Assembly: GCA_951813325.1 (NCBI GenBank)
Contig: OX638350.1
Span: forward strand, 310,001 to 374,000
Direction of reading: 5' to 3'
Length of the DNA: 64,000 nt
From: an uncultured Acidimicrobiales bacterium
GTDB lineage: Bacteria > Actinomycetota > Acidimicrobiia > Acidimicrobiales > Bin134
Positions 7,779-14,683 of this stretch are shown one piece after another (position 1 is the stretch's first letter; the number at the start of each line of letters is the position of its first letter). Made by a program: the position numbers and the translations under genes. The notes under the pieces are model-generated. The model was not told where the DNA came from and made no database searches. It saw only the letters and a list, made by a program, of their open reading frames with translations.

Positions 7779-8930
7779 CTAGGCAAGTTCGCCCTGCCAG
7801 AGCCGGTGGGCAAAGTCGGTGGCTGGCAAGATGTCGATGTCGTCGTCAGTGCGGCGCGGGCGGGGTTCGAGGCAAACCACCATTTTGTGGACTCCGGGAT
7901 GCTCTTCGGCCAGGGTGCGGAGGCCCTTGAGGTGCTTGCGGGTAACCGTTGAGGTCGCCTTCGCCCCGATGGCCAGGCGCATGTCTCCGACCACGAAGTC
8001 GACCTCTATGCCGCTGGGGAGCCGCCAGTAGGAGAGTTGCTCGTCGAGGTCGCAGTAGGAGATGCAAGAGGAGAGTTCGTGGAATACCCAGTTTTCGAAC
8101 GCCTTCCCATAGCGATCAGAGCCCCGTTCCAGTTCACCTCGGCGGGCCAGGCGGTTCACGACCCCGACGTCTTCGAAATAGATCTTCGGTGCCCCGGCGA
8201 GACGGCGCTTGGCGCGCCGCTGCCAGCGCGGCAGCCATCGGGCGAGCAGCGTATCGGTAAGGATGCCGAAGTAAGCCTTGACTGTTGGGCCCGACACGCC
8301 GCATTCGCGGGCGATATTCGAGTAGTTGACGGGGTCGCCATCGCTTAGCGCGGCAGCGTCCAGGAAATCCGAGAAGGCAGGCAGGTTGCGTACGAGGCCC
8401 TCGGCGGCTACCTCGTCTCGCAAGTAGTCGGCGATATAGGCGTCGAGCAGCTGTCGGGGCCGTGCCGACTCATAGATTCTGGGCAAGTAGCCGTGGTTCA
8501 GAACCCGGTCAAGGTCGAAGGCGTCTCCGATCTCTCCGGCGGTCAGGCCCCGCATCTCATAGCGGACGGCGCGACCGCCGAGCAGGTTTGCTGCGCCTCG
8601 CCGCACCTTTCTCGCGCTCGACCCGCAGAGCGTGAAGTGCAGCCCGCGGTTTTCGATCAACCAGTGCACCTCGTCGAGCAGGGCGGGGACCTTTTGGACT
8701 TCGTCGATCACTATCTGCTTGGACGGGTTGGGGCCCGATGCTTCAAGCTCCTCACGGAGCAGCTCGGGACGCGCGACATATCGACGGAACTCGTCAGCCT
8801 TCAGTAGATCGATCCACACGCCATCGGGGTATAGCTGCTTGAGCAGAGTGCTCTTACCCGCCTGCCGAGGACCCCACAAAAAGAATGTCTCTTTCCCGGA
8901 TTCGGGTAGCGCCAACAGTCTTTTAAACAT
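7779..8930 (-). CDS. AAA-type ATPase with DUF4143 C-terminal domain
   Basis: A 383-residue protein. The N-terminus carries a Walker A motif (WGPRQAGKSTLLK), a Walker B (QIVIDEVQKVP) and a sensor-like CGSSARKVRRG. A winged-helix-like region follows (YSNIARECGVSGPTVKAYF, about 205-225). The C-terminal DUF4143 region is nuclease-fold-like, with GIEVDFVV and AIGAKAT. In most relatives the second motif reads like IEVK; here the acidic residue is Gly, so nuclease activity may be lost. These genes are often accessory and horizontally moved; the cellular role is unclear. The ATG at 8930 is used instead of the TTG one codon upstream. A -10 box embedded in a palindrome sits 7 nt upstream of the ATG. 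Confidence 0.88.
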   Translation of the reverse strand: MFKRLLALPESGKETFFLWGPRQAGKSTLLKQLYPDGVWIDLLKADEFRRYVARPELLREELEASGPNPSKQIVIDEVQKVPALLDEVHWLIENRGLHFTLCGSSARKVRRGAANLLGGRAVRYEMRGLTAGEIGDAFDLDRVLNHGYLPRIYESARPRQLLDAYIADYLRDEVAAEGLVRNLPAFSDFLDAAALSDGDPVNYSNIARECGVSGPTVKAYFGILTDTLLARWLPRWQRRAKRRLAGAPKIYFEDVGVVNRLARRGELERGSDRYGKAFENWVFHELSSCISYCDLDEQLSYWRLPSGIEVDFVVGDMRLAIGAKATSTVTRKHLKGLRTLAEEHPGVHKMVVCLEPRPRRTDDDIDILPATDFAHRLWQGELA

Positions 8931-8934
8931 CAAT

Positions 8935-8958
8935 TTTAGAATATCATGATATTCTAAA
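8935..8958 (-). promoter_or_regulatory. Perfect 24-bp palindrome overlapping a -10 box (operator candidate)
   Basis: The 24 bases are perfectly self-complementary around AATATCATGATATT. On the minus strand TATTCT (complement of 8938-8943) fits a TANNNT -10 element 7 nt before the ATPase ATG, so transcription would start at or very near the start codon. A dyad over the -10 box is a classic repressor position. The AT-rich block contrasts with the surrounding high-GC DNA. Autoregulation by the ATPase itself or control by an unlinked regulator is possible. Confidence 0.6.
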
Positions 8959-8985
8959 GAGTCGCATCAGTTTTCGGCATGGTGG

Positions 8986-9309
8986 TCAGCTTGAGATGGC
9001 TAGGGCGGCGATGGCTGCGGCGAGGCCGAGGGTGAGGCTGATGGTGGCGTAGGCGGCGGCCCGCTTGCGGCCCAAGGTGGTCAGCTCCACGGCAAAGGTG
9101 CTCAGCGTGGTCAGCGATCCCAGGGCGCCCACGCCCACCGCGGTCATCACCGGATTGCCACTGCCAGCCAGCAGGCCCAAAGCGAAGCTGCCGGCTATGT
9201 TCACTCCCAGAGTCCCCCAGGGCCAGGTTGGCGCATTGAACCTCTGAGCAGCCTCAGCCCGAACCAGCGCTCCGGCCACCGCCAGCACCACGAAACCGAG
9301 CGCCGTCAT
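8986..9309 (-). CDS. crcB: CrcB/FluC-type fluoride channel subunit (second copy)
   Basis: A 107-residue, four-helix membrane protein. It carries the FluC signatures GTLGVNIAGSFALGLL and GVGALGSLTTLSTFAVE, where the conserved Asn and the Phe/Ser/Thr track line the fluoride pore. The ATG at 9309 overlaps the stop of the upstream crcB (ATGA), so the two genes are coupled. Paired crcB genes are common in Gram-positive bacteria and can form heterodimeric channels in which the subunits are inserted in opposite orientations. The longer open frame upstream is the shadow of the other crcB. Confidence 0.9.
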   Translation of the reverse strand: MTALGFVVLAVAGALVRAEAAQRFNAPTWPWGTLGVNIAGSFALGLLAGSGNPVMTAVGVGALGSLTTLSTFAVELTTLGRKRAAAYATISLTLGLAAAIAALAISS

Positions 9310-9698
9310 GAAGTCGCCCGCCAACGGGTTGTTCGCAAGGCCGCGCCAACCAACGCCAAGGCCACCCCGCCCGCCACCGAGACGGCCAGATAACCGGCGG
9401 CAAAGCCCCAGTCGCCGTCTCGGGCCATCTCGGCCACGTCCACGGTCAGCGCCGAGAACGTGGTCAGGCTGCCGCAGAAGCCGGTCCCCAGTCCGAGGCT
9501 CACGGGAAGCTGGGCCCGGGCCGACCACGCGGCCGCGGCCACATAGCCGAGCAGCAGGCAGCCAGCCAGATTGACGGCCAGCACTCCCCACGGCCAAGTG
9601 TCGGAGGCGGGCAGCACCTCGACCAGCCCCCAGCGCCCGCCGGCCCCGGCCAGCCCGCCTAGCCCGACAGCAATCGCGGCCCGTGGTGCGAGAGACAA
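9306..9698 (-). CDS. crcB: CrcB/FluC-type fluoride channel subunit (first copy)
   Basis: A 130-residue, four-helix fluoride exporter subunit with GGLAGAGGRWGL, WGVLAVNLAGCLLLGY and GTGFCGSLTTFSALTVD. It is the upstream member of the crcB pair. The probable start is a TTG at 9698, one base after the ccdA stop. The frame offers no ATG or GTG closer to the conserved N-terminus. The start is therefore moderately uncertain while the family call is firm. Tight packing behind ccdA suggests one minus-strand transcript from tlpA through crcB. Confidence 0.9.
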   Translation of the reverse strand: MSLAPRAAIAVGLGGLAGAGGRWGLVEVLPASDTWPWGVLAVNLAGCLLLGYVAAAAWSARAQLPVSLGLGTGFCGSLTTFSALTVDVAEMARDGDWGFAAGYLAVSVAGGVALALVGAALRTTRWRATS

Positions 9699-9699
9699 G

Positions 9700-10827
9700 C
9701 TATGCGCTACCGCTCTCGGCCAAGGGCGGGCCGGGGCCGTTCCGGGGCCGAAGGCGAATCCACAGCACGATGCCCACGATCACCGCCAGCAGCGCCTCCC
9801 AGAAAACCGGCCACCGGCCAGGATCGGTGAACCAATTGCCCACTCGCTCGGGGATGGCCGCAATGGTTCGCACGATGGGCAGTATCAACAGGTCGCCCTG
9901 GTACTTGTCGGCCTCCGCCACCCCATATCCTGCGGCCACCACTGCACTGGCTGAAAGGAGCCAAGGCCGGGGAATGCTGCGGCGGAACGCCCAGAGCAGC
10001 AGGGCCAGCACCACGATGGCGGTGGCCAGGCCGAAGCGGTTACCGCCCACGTCGATGATCCAGTTCTCCAGTCGGTTGGAAACCATGTAGGAGGCTTCGA
10101 CGAATGGATTGGTGGCTTCGAAGTCGTCGCGCAACAGCACTTGGACCTCCCACCAGCCGTAGAACCCGAGCACCACGCCGGCCACCACCAAGAAGCCGCC
10201 TGAAATCTTGTTTATGTGGGGCAACAGGCGGCGCATGTTGGCGGTGACCCCCGAGCGCCCCATGGCCACTGCCAGAGTCAAGAAGGTAATAACCAACCCC
10301 ATGCCCAGGGCGTAGGCCAAGAATCGCAGGGTTCCCTCCCACACCCCATCGGTGCTGAACGAGCCGCTCACGCTGCCGAAGAACACCGGGCTGGCGCATC
10401 CCAGCGACACCACTGCATAAGACACCCCGAACAAGAACATGGAGATCAGGCCCTGGCTGTCGCCTCCCTTGGACAGTCGGGGCACGGAGATCTTGGGCTC
10501 GAAGCCGGCCAGCATGGCGATGCCCAGCACCACCATGAGCCCGCTGATCACCAGCGTGATCCACGGACCTCGGTCGGCAATGGTGGAGGTGGAGATGAGC
10601 GACGAGGTGAGCGCGCCGATGATGCCGAAGAAGGCCACGAATCCAGCAGTAAGGGTGAGCCCGACCAGCAATCCTCGAAGGACGTTTCGCCCGGTGTCCG
10701 CCGCCTGGTCCGCACTGCCGATACCCAGGAAGTAGGCCAGATAGGCCGGAAGCATGGCGAAACCGCACGGGTTGACCGCGGCGACTAGACCGGCCCCGAA
10801 GGGGACTGCCAGATCGAGGTCGAACAC
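9700..10827 (-). CDS. ccdA: Cytochrome c biogenesis protein CcdA (DsbD transmembrane family)
   Basis: Moves reducing equivalents from cytoplasmic thioredoxin across the membrane to extracytoplasmic thioredoxin-like proteins that keep apocytochrome c cysteines reduced. The family signatures NPCGFAMLPAYLAYFLG (about 19-35) and SLGCASPVFFGSV (about 147-159) each supply one of the two redox cysteines. The 375-residue protein has the six-helix core plus about 150 extra C-terminal residues with two or three more hydrophobic stretches. That is longer than a minimal CcdA. It starts with GTG 10 nt after the TlpA-like gene, its likely partner. Confidence 0.93.
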   Translation of the reverse strand: MFDLDLAVPFGAGLVAAVNPCGFAMLPAYLAYFLGIGSADQAADTGRNVLRGLLVGLTLTAGFVAFFGIIGALTSSLISTSTIADRGPWITLVISGLMVVLGIAMLAGFEPKISVPRLSKGGDSQGLISMFLFGVSYAVVSLGCASPVFFGSVSGSFSTDGVWEGTLRFLAYALGMGLVITFLTLAVAMGRSGVTANMRRLLPHINKISGGFLVVAGVVLGFYGWWEVQVLLRDDFEATNPFVEASYMVSNRLENWIIDVGGNRFGLATAIVVLALLLWAFRRSIPRPWLLSASAVVAAGYGVAEADKYQGDLLILPIVRTIAAIPERVGNWFTDPGRWPVFWEALLAVIVGIVLWIRLRPRNGPGPPLAESGSA

Positions 10828-10837
10828 AACTGGAAGG

Positions 10838-11332
10838 TTACGAGGTGAAGTAGGTACTTAGGTGTTGAGCGATCTGGTCGGCGGTCAGGCCGCCGGTGTG
10901 CTGATAGACGACCTCTCCGTCGGTGGCAATAAACAGGGTGGTGGGCATCCCCAAGATCTCATAGGCATTGCCGATGGCAGAGTCCGGGTCCACTCCTGTG
11001 GGATAGGTCACCCCGGTATCGGCCACGATCTCCCGGGCCCTCGTGGGGGTGTCGTTGAAGGCCAGTCCAACGAAGGCGATGTCCGGCCTCTGTTGGTGGA
11101 CGGACTCCAGAGCGGGCATCTCGGCAATGCACGGCGTACACCATGAAGCGAAGAAGTTAAGCACGACAGGACGGCCAATATAGGCGCCCACCGTGGTCGA
11201 GCCTCCGTCGAGCAGCTCGAACTCAATGTCAGCGGCTTGGACGTCGTCGCCGGCCCCTGAACCACAGGAGCCGGCGACGACGGCGATCAGCACGACGGCG
11301 ATCAGAACCAGCGGGCGGTTCCGCCCGGCCAT
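10838..11332 (-). CDS. TlpA/ResA-like thioredoxin lipoprotein
   Basis: A 164-residue exported thioredoxin-fold protein. A short signal sequence leads to a lipobox-like AGSC (Cys about 23). The redox motif WCTPC lies in NFFASWCTPCIAEMP (about 60-75) and the cis-proline is in GMPTTLFI. TlpA/ResA proteins reduce the heme-binding CxxCH cysteines of apocytochrome c. The adjacent ccdA is the expected electron donor, and many c-type cytochromes are encoded in this window. The ATG overlaps the TAA of a 5-codon frame that links it to whiB. Confidence 0.92.
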   Translation of the reverse strand: MAGRNRPLVLIAVVLIAVVAGSCGSGAGDDVQAADIEFELLDGGSTTVGAYIGRPVVLNFFASWCTPCIAEMPALESVHQQRPDIAFVGLAFNDTPTRAREIVADTGVTYPTGVDPDSAIGNAYEILGMPTTLFIATDGEVVYQHTGGLTADQIAQHLSTYFTS

Positions 11333-11349
11333 TAGGCCAAACCGGCCAT
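11332..11349 (-). other. Candidate bridging micro-ORF (5 codons) between whiB and the TlpA-like gene
   Basis: Encodes MAGLA. Its ATG overlaps the whiB stop (TGATG) and its TAA overlaps the ATG of the thioredoxin gene (TAATG). The 16-nt gap is thus bridged exactly, as at several plus-strand junctions. Confidence 0.3.
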
Positions 11350-11687
11350 CAGGCCGAGCGGAGCCGCTCTCGCAAGTGCTCGGGCACCGGCACCTGGAGG
11401 AACTCGTCCTCGGGGCGGGGCACCTTGGCCGGACGACCCCGACGACGCTTGCTGGTCAGCACCTTGCCGTTGCGGAACAGCTGGCCTCCCCATACTCCCC
11501 AAGGCTCGCTGCGGGCGATGGCGCCCTCCAAGCACTGGGCCATCACCGGGCACTGGGCGCAGATGGCCTTGGCCTGGGAGATGTGCTGGAGCTCGTCGGA
11601 GAAGAAGATCTCCCCGAGCGAGGCGTCGTCGGTTCGGCACGCGGCGTCCACACGCCACGGTGCGTTTTCAAAGAGCAGCGCCTCCAT
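11349..11687 (-). CDS. whiB: WhiB-family iron-sulfur transcription regulator
   Basis: A 112-residue regulator that in this family binds a [4Fe-4S] cluster and often partners with the principal sigma factor. The four cluster cysteines are visible: one in DAACRTDD, two in AICAQC, and one in MAQCLEG. The GVWGG turn follows in EPWGVWGGQLF, then a basic C-terminal tail (KRRRGRPAK) for DNA contact. The ATG at 11687 has a strong AAAGGAG Shine-Dalgarno. The longer in-frame extension is leader RNA. The leader holds a 35-codon uORF, a terminator-like hairpin and an alternative pairing segment, suggesting attenuation. Which WhiB subtype it is cannot be decided here. Confidence 0.95.
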   Translation of the reverse strand: MEALLFENAPWRVDAACRTDDASLGEIFFSDELQHISQAKAICAQCPVMAQCLEGAIARSEPWGVWGGQLFRNGKVLTSKRRRGRPAKVPRPEDEFLQVPVPEHLRERLRSA

Positions 11688-11755
11688 GTCTTTCTCCTTT
11701 CGGGGGTCTTCGGTTGGGTGTTTCCCATCGATTGGTTGGTGGTGGGCGGAAACTG

Positions 11756-11783
11756 AAAAGGCCGCCGGATTTTTCCGGCGGCC
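11756..11783 (-). terminator. Terminator-like hairpin in the whiB leader
   Basis: GGCCGCCGG (11760-11768) pairs perfectly with CCGGCGGCC (11775-11783), with one further A-T pair closing a TTTT loop. Read on the minus strand, the stem is followed by TTTTC. It lies about 70 nt upstream of the whiB start and 29 nt after a uORF stop. It could be an intrinsic attenuator or the end of a separate small RNA. Confidence 0.65.
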
Positions 11784-11835
11784 TCGGCAGATATTTGATC
11801 CTTGTAGGTGCTCTACGTGGACCCTCCCCGAGGCC
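11780..11835 (-). promoter_or_regulatory. Candidate antiterminator pairing in the whiB leader
   Basis: On the minus strand GGCCTCGG (complement of 11828-11835, inside the last codons of the uORF) is perfectly complementary to CCGAGGCC (complement of 11780-11787). The second segment contains the first GGCC of the terminator stem, so the two structures exclude each other. Ribosome position on the uORF could therefore choose between them. Confidence 0.5.
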
Positions 11836-11920
11836 TGGTGCCGGCAGTCTTGTGACCGAACACGCATGGTGTCTGGTTGGTGAGCCAATACCCGTGGCGA
11901 ATTCGGGCCATGTCAGCCAT
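11813..11920 (-). other. Candidate 35-codon upstream ORF in the whiB leader
   Basis: An ATG frame on the minus strand begins MADMARIRHGYWLTNQTPC, contains VFGHKTAGTRPRGGST near the end and stops with TAG. It ends 29 nt before the terminator-like hairpin. Its codons 30-32 hold the antiterminator segment. No clear Shine-Dalgarno is visible. Another whiB-family gene (whiB7) is known to be controlled by a leader uORF, which makes the arrangement plausible, but the peptide is not one I recognise. Confidence 0.4.
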
Positions 11921-12045
11921 CGCTACGCGCAAGGCTCGGCTTTGAAAGCCGAATGCGGGATAGCTCCTGCTGGACATGGCCACTACTCAACAGTGTATTG
12001 AGCGCGATGTCAATTTGTTTCCCGAAGAAATCTCACAGACGCCCA
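11921..12045. other. Intergenic region upstream of the whiB leader
   Basis: No gene was identified. The region holds a perfect inverted repeat TCGGCTTTGAAAGCCGA at 11936-11952 and must contain the whiB-leader promoter. A convincing -35/-10 pair could not be singled out. Confidence 0.4.
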
Positions 12046-13122
12046 CTAGAGCCCTGGCTTGATCTCGAACGTCACCAGGCCATCGGGGGTGGCGCCTTGG
12101 TGGGCCTCGTCCATCACCTTGAGGTGCACGAGGTGGGCGAACGTCTCGCTGGCGGCCATATCGCCCCAGGCCCGCTCGCTGAACAGCACCCGCATGAACT
12201 CCTCCACCGTGGCGCAGCCCAGCTTGTCGCTGGCATGTCGCAGTACATTCAGGCGCTCGTGGTGGTGCTCGCAGATGTCGTCGGCCCGGGCCCCGATGTC
12301 GGCGAAGGGATGCCCGTGGGCCGGCAGGGCCACGGTGGCGCCCTCCAAGGTTTTCATTCGATCCAATGAGTCGAAGAACTCGGCCAGCGAGTCTTGGGTA
12401 TCGCTTCGGCCGGCGATGTGGGGGGTGATGGTGGGCAGCACGTGATCGCCGGAGAACACCGCGCCGTGCTCGGGGTCGTACAGGCACAGGTGGTCGCCGG
12501 TGTGGCCGGGGGTGTGGAGCGCCACCCATTCTCGTCGGGCGAGGTGGACCACATCGCTGTCCGCCACGGTCACCGTGGGCTTAGGAGTCTGAAACCAGCG
12601 AGCGTGGAAATTCCCCTTGGCCCGGAACCGTTGGATGTACTCCCGACTCGGCGGTGTTCGCTCGGTGCCCCACGGTGTGAGCTGGCGGAAGCTCTCCTCG
12701 ATCCGCTCGAAGATCTCATCCTCGGAGGCATTGCCCTCGGCATCGTGGGTTTCTGTGGTCTCACGGCGGTCCCAGATCGGGCGGAAGCTGTGATGGGTCA
12801 AGATATCGGCGCCGGACTCCTCTCGCAGGCGCTCCGCGCCACCGAAGTGGTCGAAGTGCGAGTGGGTGATGATGGCGGTGTGGACATCGCCCACCTTGTA
12901 GCCGGCCCGGCCCAGCCGGTCGACCAGCGCATCCCAGGAGTCGGGACCGGGAAGACCGGGGTCCACCACCGCCACGCCCCGCTCGTCTTCCATGACGTAG
13001 CAGTTCACATGACCCAGTCCGGGCAAGTTTACCGGCAACATAGTGCGCAGTACCCCGGGCACTACCTCGGTTATCTCCGTTGTGGCTTCCTCTTGCTCCT
13101 GTTTGCGGGGCCGATCGGTCAT
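12046..13122 (-). CDS. Metallo-beta-lactamase-fold hydrolase
   Basis: A 358-residue hydrolase of unknown substrate. The zinc motif is THSHFDHFGG (about 90-99), with later ligands in HTPGHTGDHLCLYD and FSGDHVLP and a final His in PAHGHPF. This matches the glyoxalase II-like or LACTB2-like branch rather than true beta-lactamases. The N-terminus is hydrophilic with no signal peptide, so it is cytoplasmic. The ATG at 13122 overlaps the stop of orn (ATGA), so the two are co-translated; upstream in-frame sequence is the orn shadow. Confidence 0.92.
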   Translation of the reverse strand: MTDRPRKQEQEEATTEITEVVPGVLRTMLPVNLPGLGHVNCYVMEDERGVAVVDPGLPGPDSWDALVDRLGRAGYKVGDVHTAIITHSHFDHFGGAERLREESGADILTHHSFRPIWDRRETTETHDAEGNASEDEIFERIEESFRQLTPWGTERTPPSREYIQRFRAKGNFHARWFQTPKPTVTVADSDVVHLARREWVALHTPGHTGDHLCLYDPEHGAVFSGDHVLPTITPHIAGRSDTQDSLAEFFDSLDRMKTLEGATVALPAHGHPFADIGARADDICEHHHERLNVLRHASDKLGCATVEEFMRVLFSERAWGDMAASETFAHLVHLKVMDEAHQGATPDGLVTFEIKPGL

Positions 13123-13670
13123 TCGCCGGCCTCCGTTGGGATCGAAAAGAAGCTGTCCCGGTAGTGGCGCAGCTCGTCGAGGCTCTCGCGGATGTCGTCG
13201 AGAGCCCGATGGCCCTTTGCCTTTGGGGGCGCTCCCCGAAAGACGGCGGGATTCCATCGCCGGGCCAACTCTTTGACGGTGGAGACGTCGATGGATCGAT
13301 AGTGCAGAAAGTTCTCCACCTCGGGGAGTTGGGCAGCCAAGAAGCGGCGGTCGACCCCGATGGAGTTGCCGCACAGCGGCACCGAGCGGGGCTTGTCGAT
13401 GTGTTCTTTGAGGAAGGCCAGGGTCATCTCGCCGGCGGCCTCCAAGCTGAGCGTGGCTTTCCTGATCTCGTCCAGCAGTCCGCTTTTGGCGTGCATCTCC
13501 ATCACCACGTCCTGCATCGAGGCCAAGGCCCCCGGGGGGGCCGAAACCACCAGGTCGGGCCCTTCTGCCACCAGCTCCAGGCTGCTATCGGTGATGAGGG
13601 TGGCAATTTCTACAATCACATCGCTGGCTGGGTCGAGCCCTGTCATTTCCAAATCCATCCACGCCAGCAT
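13119..13670 (-). CDS. orn: Oligoribonuclease
   Basis: A DEDDh 3'-5' exoribonuclease that degrades 2-5 nt RNA fragments and pGpG. The 183-residue length fits the family. Visible motifs are WMDLEMTGLDP (ExoI Asp/Glu), GNSIGVDRRFL with its Asp, and the terminal HRALDDIRESLDELRHY (His/Asp). Orn is characteristic of Actinobacteria and Proteobacteria. A TAGGGT -10 box lies 9 nt before the ATG at 13670. The gene leads the two-gene unit with the metallo-hydrolase. Confidence 0.96.
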   Translation of the reverse strand: MLAWMDLEMTGLDPASDVIVEIATLITDSSLELVAEGPDLVVSAPPGALASMQDVVMEMHAKSGLLDEIRKATLSLEAAGEMTLAFLKEHIDKPRSVPLCGNSIGVDRRFLAAQLPEVENFLHYRSIDVSTVKELARRWNPAVFRGAPPKAKGHRALDDIRESLDELRHYRDSFFSIPTEAGE

Positions 13671-13679
13671 GTTGGAGAG

Positions 13680-13685
13680 ACCCTA
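13680..13685 (-). promoter_or_regulatory. -10 box TAGGGT for orn
   Basis: On the minus strand TAGGGT lies 9 nt before the orn ATG, matching the actinobacterial TANNNT consensus and allowing a leaderless or near-leaderless transcript. Confidence 0.45.
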
Positions 13686-13757
13686 GGGCTTTCGGGGAGG
13701 CGAACCTGAGTCGGCGAACTTTTGGGCTTGATCGAACAAGCCATCCCAACGGTCGTA

Positions 13758-13763
13758 TAGGGT
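13758..13763 (+). promoter_or_regulatory. -10 box TAGGGT for dut
   Basis: TAGGGT lies exactly 7 nt before the GTG start of dut, with no Shine-Dalgarno between them. This is the signature of a leaderless actinobacterial transcript and supports the GTG start. Confidence 0.5.
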
Positions 13764-13770
13764 CACCGCC

Positions 13771-14208
13771 GTGTTGGAGATTCCCATCGTTCGCAGCCGA
13801 CCTGACCTGCCGTTTCCCCGCTACGCCAGCGAGGGCGATGCCGGTGCCGACCTCGTCGCCAGCGAGGACGTTGAGTTGGCGCCGGGCGGTGGTCGGGGCC
13901 TTGTGCCCACCGGCACGTTCATAGCCATTCCCGAGGGATATGCGGGGTTTGTGCAGCCCCGCAGCGGGCTGGCGCTGCGTCACGGCGTCACTTGCCTGAA
14001 CACGCCGGGGTTGATCGACTCAGGCTATCGGGGAGAATTGAAGGTGTTGCTCGTGAACACCGACTCGGCCGAGCCCTTCACCGTCCGTCGGGGAGATCGG
14101 ATCGCCCAACTCGTGCTGCAAAGGGTGGAGCAGGCCGAGTTTGTCGAGGTGGAGGAACTACCCTCGTCTTCGCGGGGGTCGGGGGGGTTTGGCTCCACCG
14201 GCCTTTGA
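13771..14208 (+). CDS. dut: dUTP diphosphatase
   Basis: Hydrolyses dUTP to dUMP and pyrophosphate, keeping uracil out of DNA and feeding dTMP synthesis. The 145-residue trimeric-type enzyme shows the five family motifs: SEGDAGADL (1), PRSGLA (2), [14 protein letters not shown] (3), [10 protein letters not shown] (4) and the C-terminal glycine-rich [13 protein letters not shown] (5). It starts with GTG, 7 nt after a TAGGGT box. It is convergent with the anti-sigma-like gene. Confidence 0.97.
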   Translation: MLEIPIVRSRPDLPFPRYASEGDAGADLVASEDVELAPGGGRGLVPTGTFIAIPEGYAGFVQPRSGLALRHGVTCLNTPGLIDSGYRGELKVLLVNTDSAEPFTVRRGDRIAQLVLQRVEQAEFVEVEELPSSSRGSGGFGSTGL

Positions 14209-14212
14209 GCGG

Positions 14213-14587
14213 CTAGGAACCGTCTTGGGCTGACTTTTGCAGCCACAGTCGATGCTCATCGGGGTCGAGCTTCCACGAGTCCACCAGCGATCCGGCGGTG
14301 GTCTCAAACCGGTCGATTCTGTCATGGGGGATCGGCCGGCTTTCGCATTGCTCGACGTGGGCTTCGACGGTCACGATCCCTGCCTTGCTCTGAAAGTCGA
14401 ACTCCATTGAGCCGTTGGGCTGTTCGGGATCGAGGAGCAGCAGCACTGCCTCTTTGATGGCCTGGCTGAGTTCGGCGATGTCGTCGGGGGGGAAACCTTG
14501 ATAGGTAGCGGCATGGGTGGCGGCGATACCTGCCATGCGGCCGTACTTCGGAGCCGCCGGCACCTTGACTCTCACGTCGCCGCTCAC
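14213..14587 (-). CDS. Anti-sigma factor-like (HATPase) protein
   Basis: A 124-residue protein whose N-terminal half (VKVPAAPKYGRMAGIAATHAA, then DDIAELSQAIKEAVLLLL) resembles RsbW-type anti-sigma regulatory factors, which keep a stress sigma factor inactive by a kinase-like HATPase fold. The N-box Asn and later glycine-rich ATP loops are not recognisable, so catalytic kinase activity is doubtful. The GTG at 14587 is chosen because the domain begins right after it. No sigma or anti-anti-sigma gene is nearby. The call is tentative. Confidence 0.6.
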   Translation of the reverse strand: MSGDVRVKVPAAPKYGRMAGIAATHAATYQGFPPDDIAELSQAIKEAVLLLLDPEQPNGSMEFDFQSKAGIVTVEAHVEQCESRPIPHDRIDRFETTAGSLVDSWKLDPDEHRLWLQKSAQDGS

Positions 14588-14671
14588 GGTTCTCAGCCTG
14601 CCATGTTCGCCCGGCTCATGTCCTGAGGATACCAACGAGGACACCATACGAACGGCGAAAGACATAGCGGA

Positions 14672-14677
14672 TATCCT
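14672..14677 (+). promoter_or_regulatory. -10 box TATCCT for the aspartate dehydrogenase-like gene
   Basis: TATCCT ends 6 nt before the GTG start. The same TATCCTGATC string precedes sodC. A leaderless transcript is likely. Confidence 0.5.
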
Positions 14678-14683
14678 GATCCG

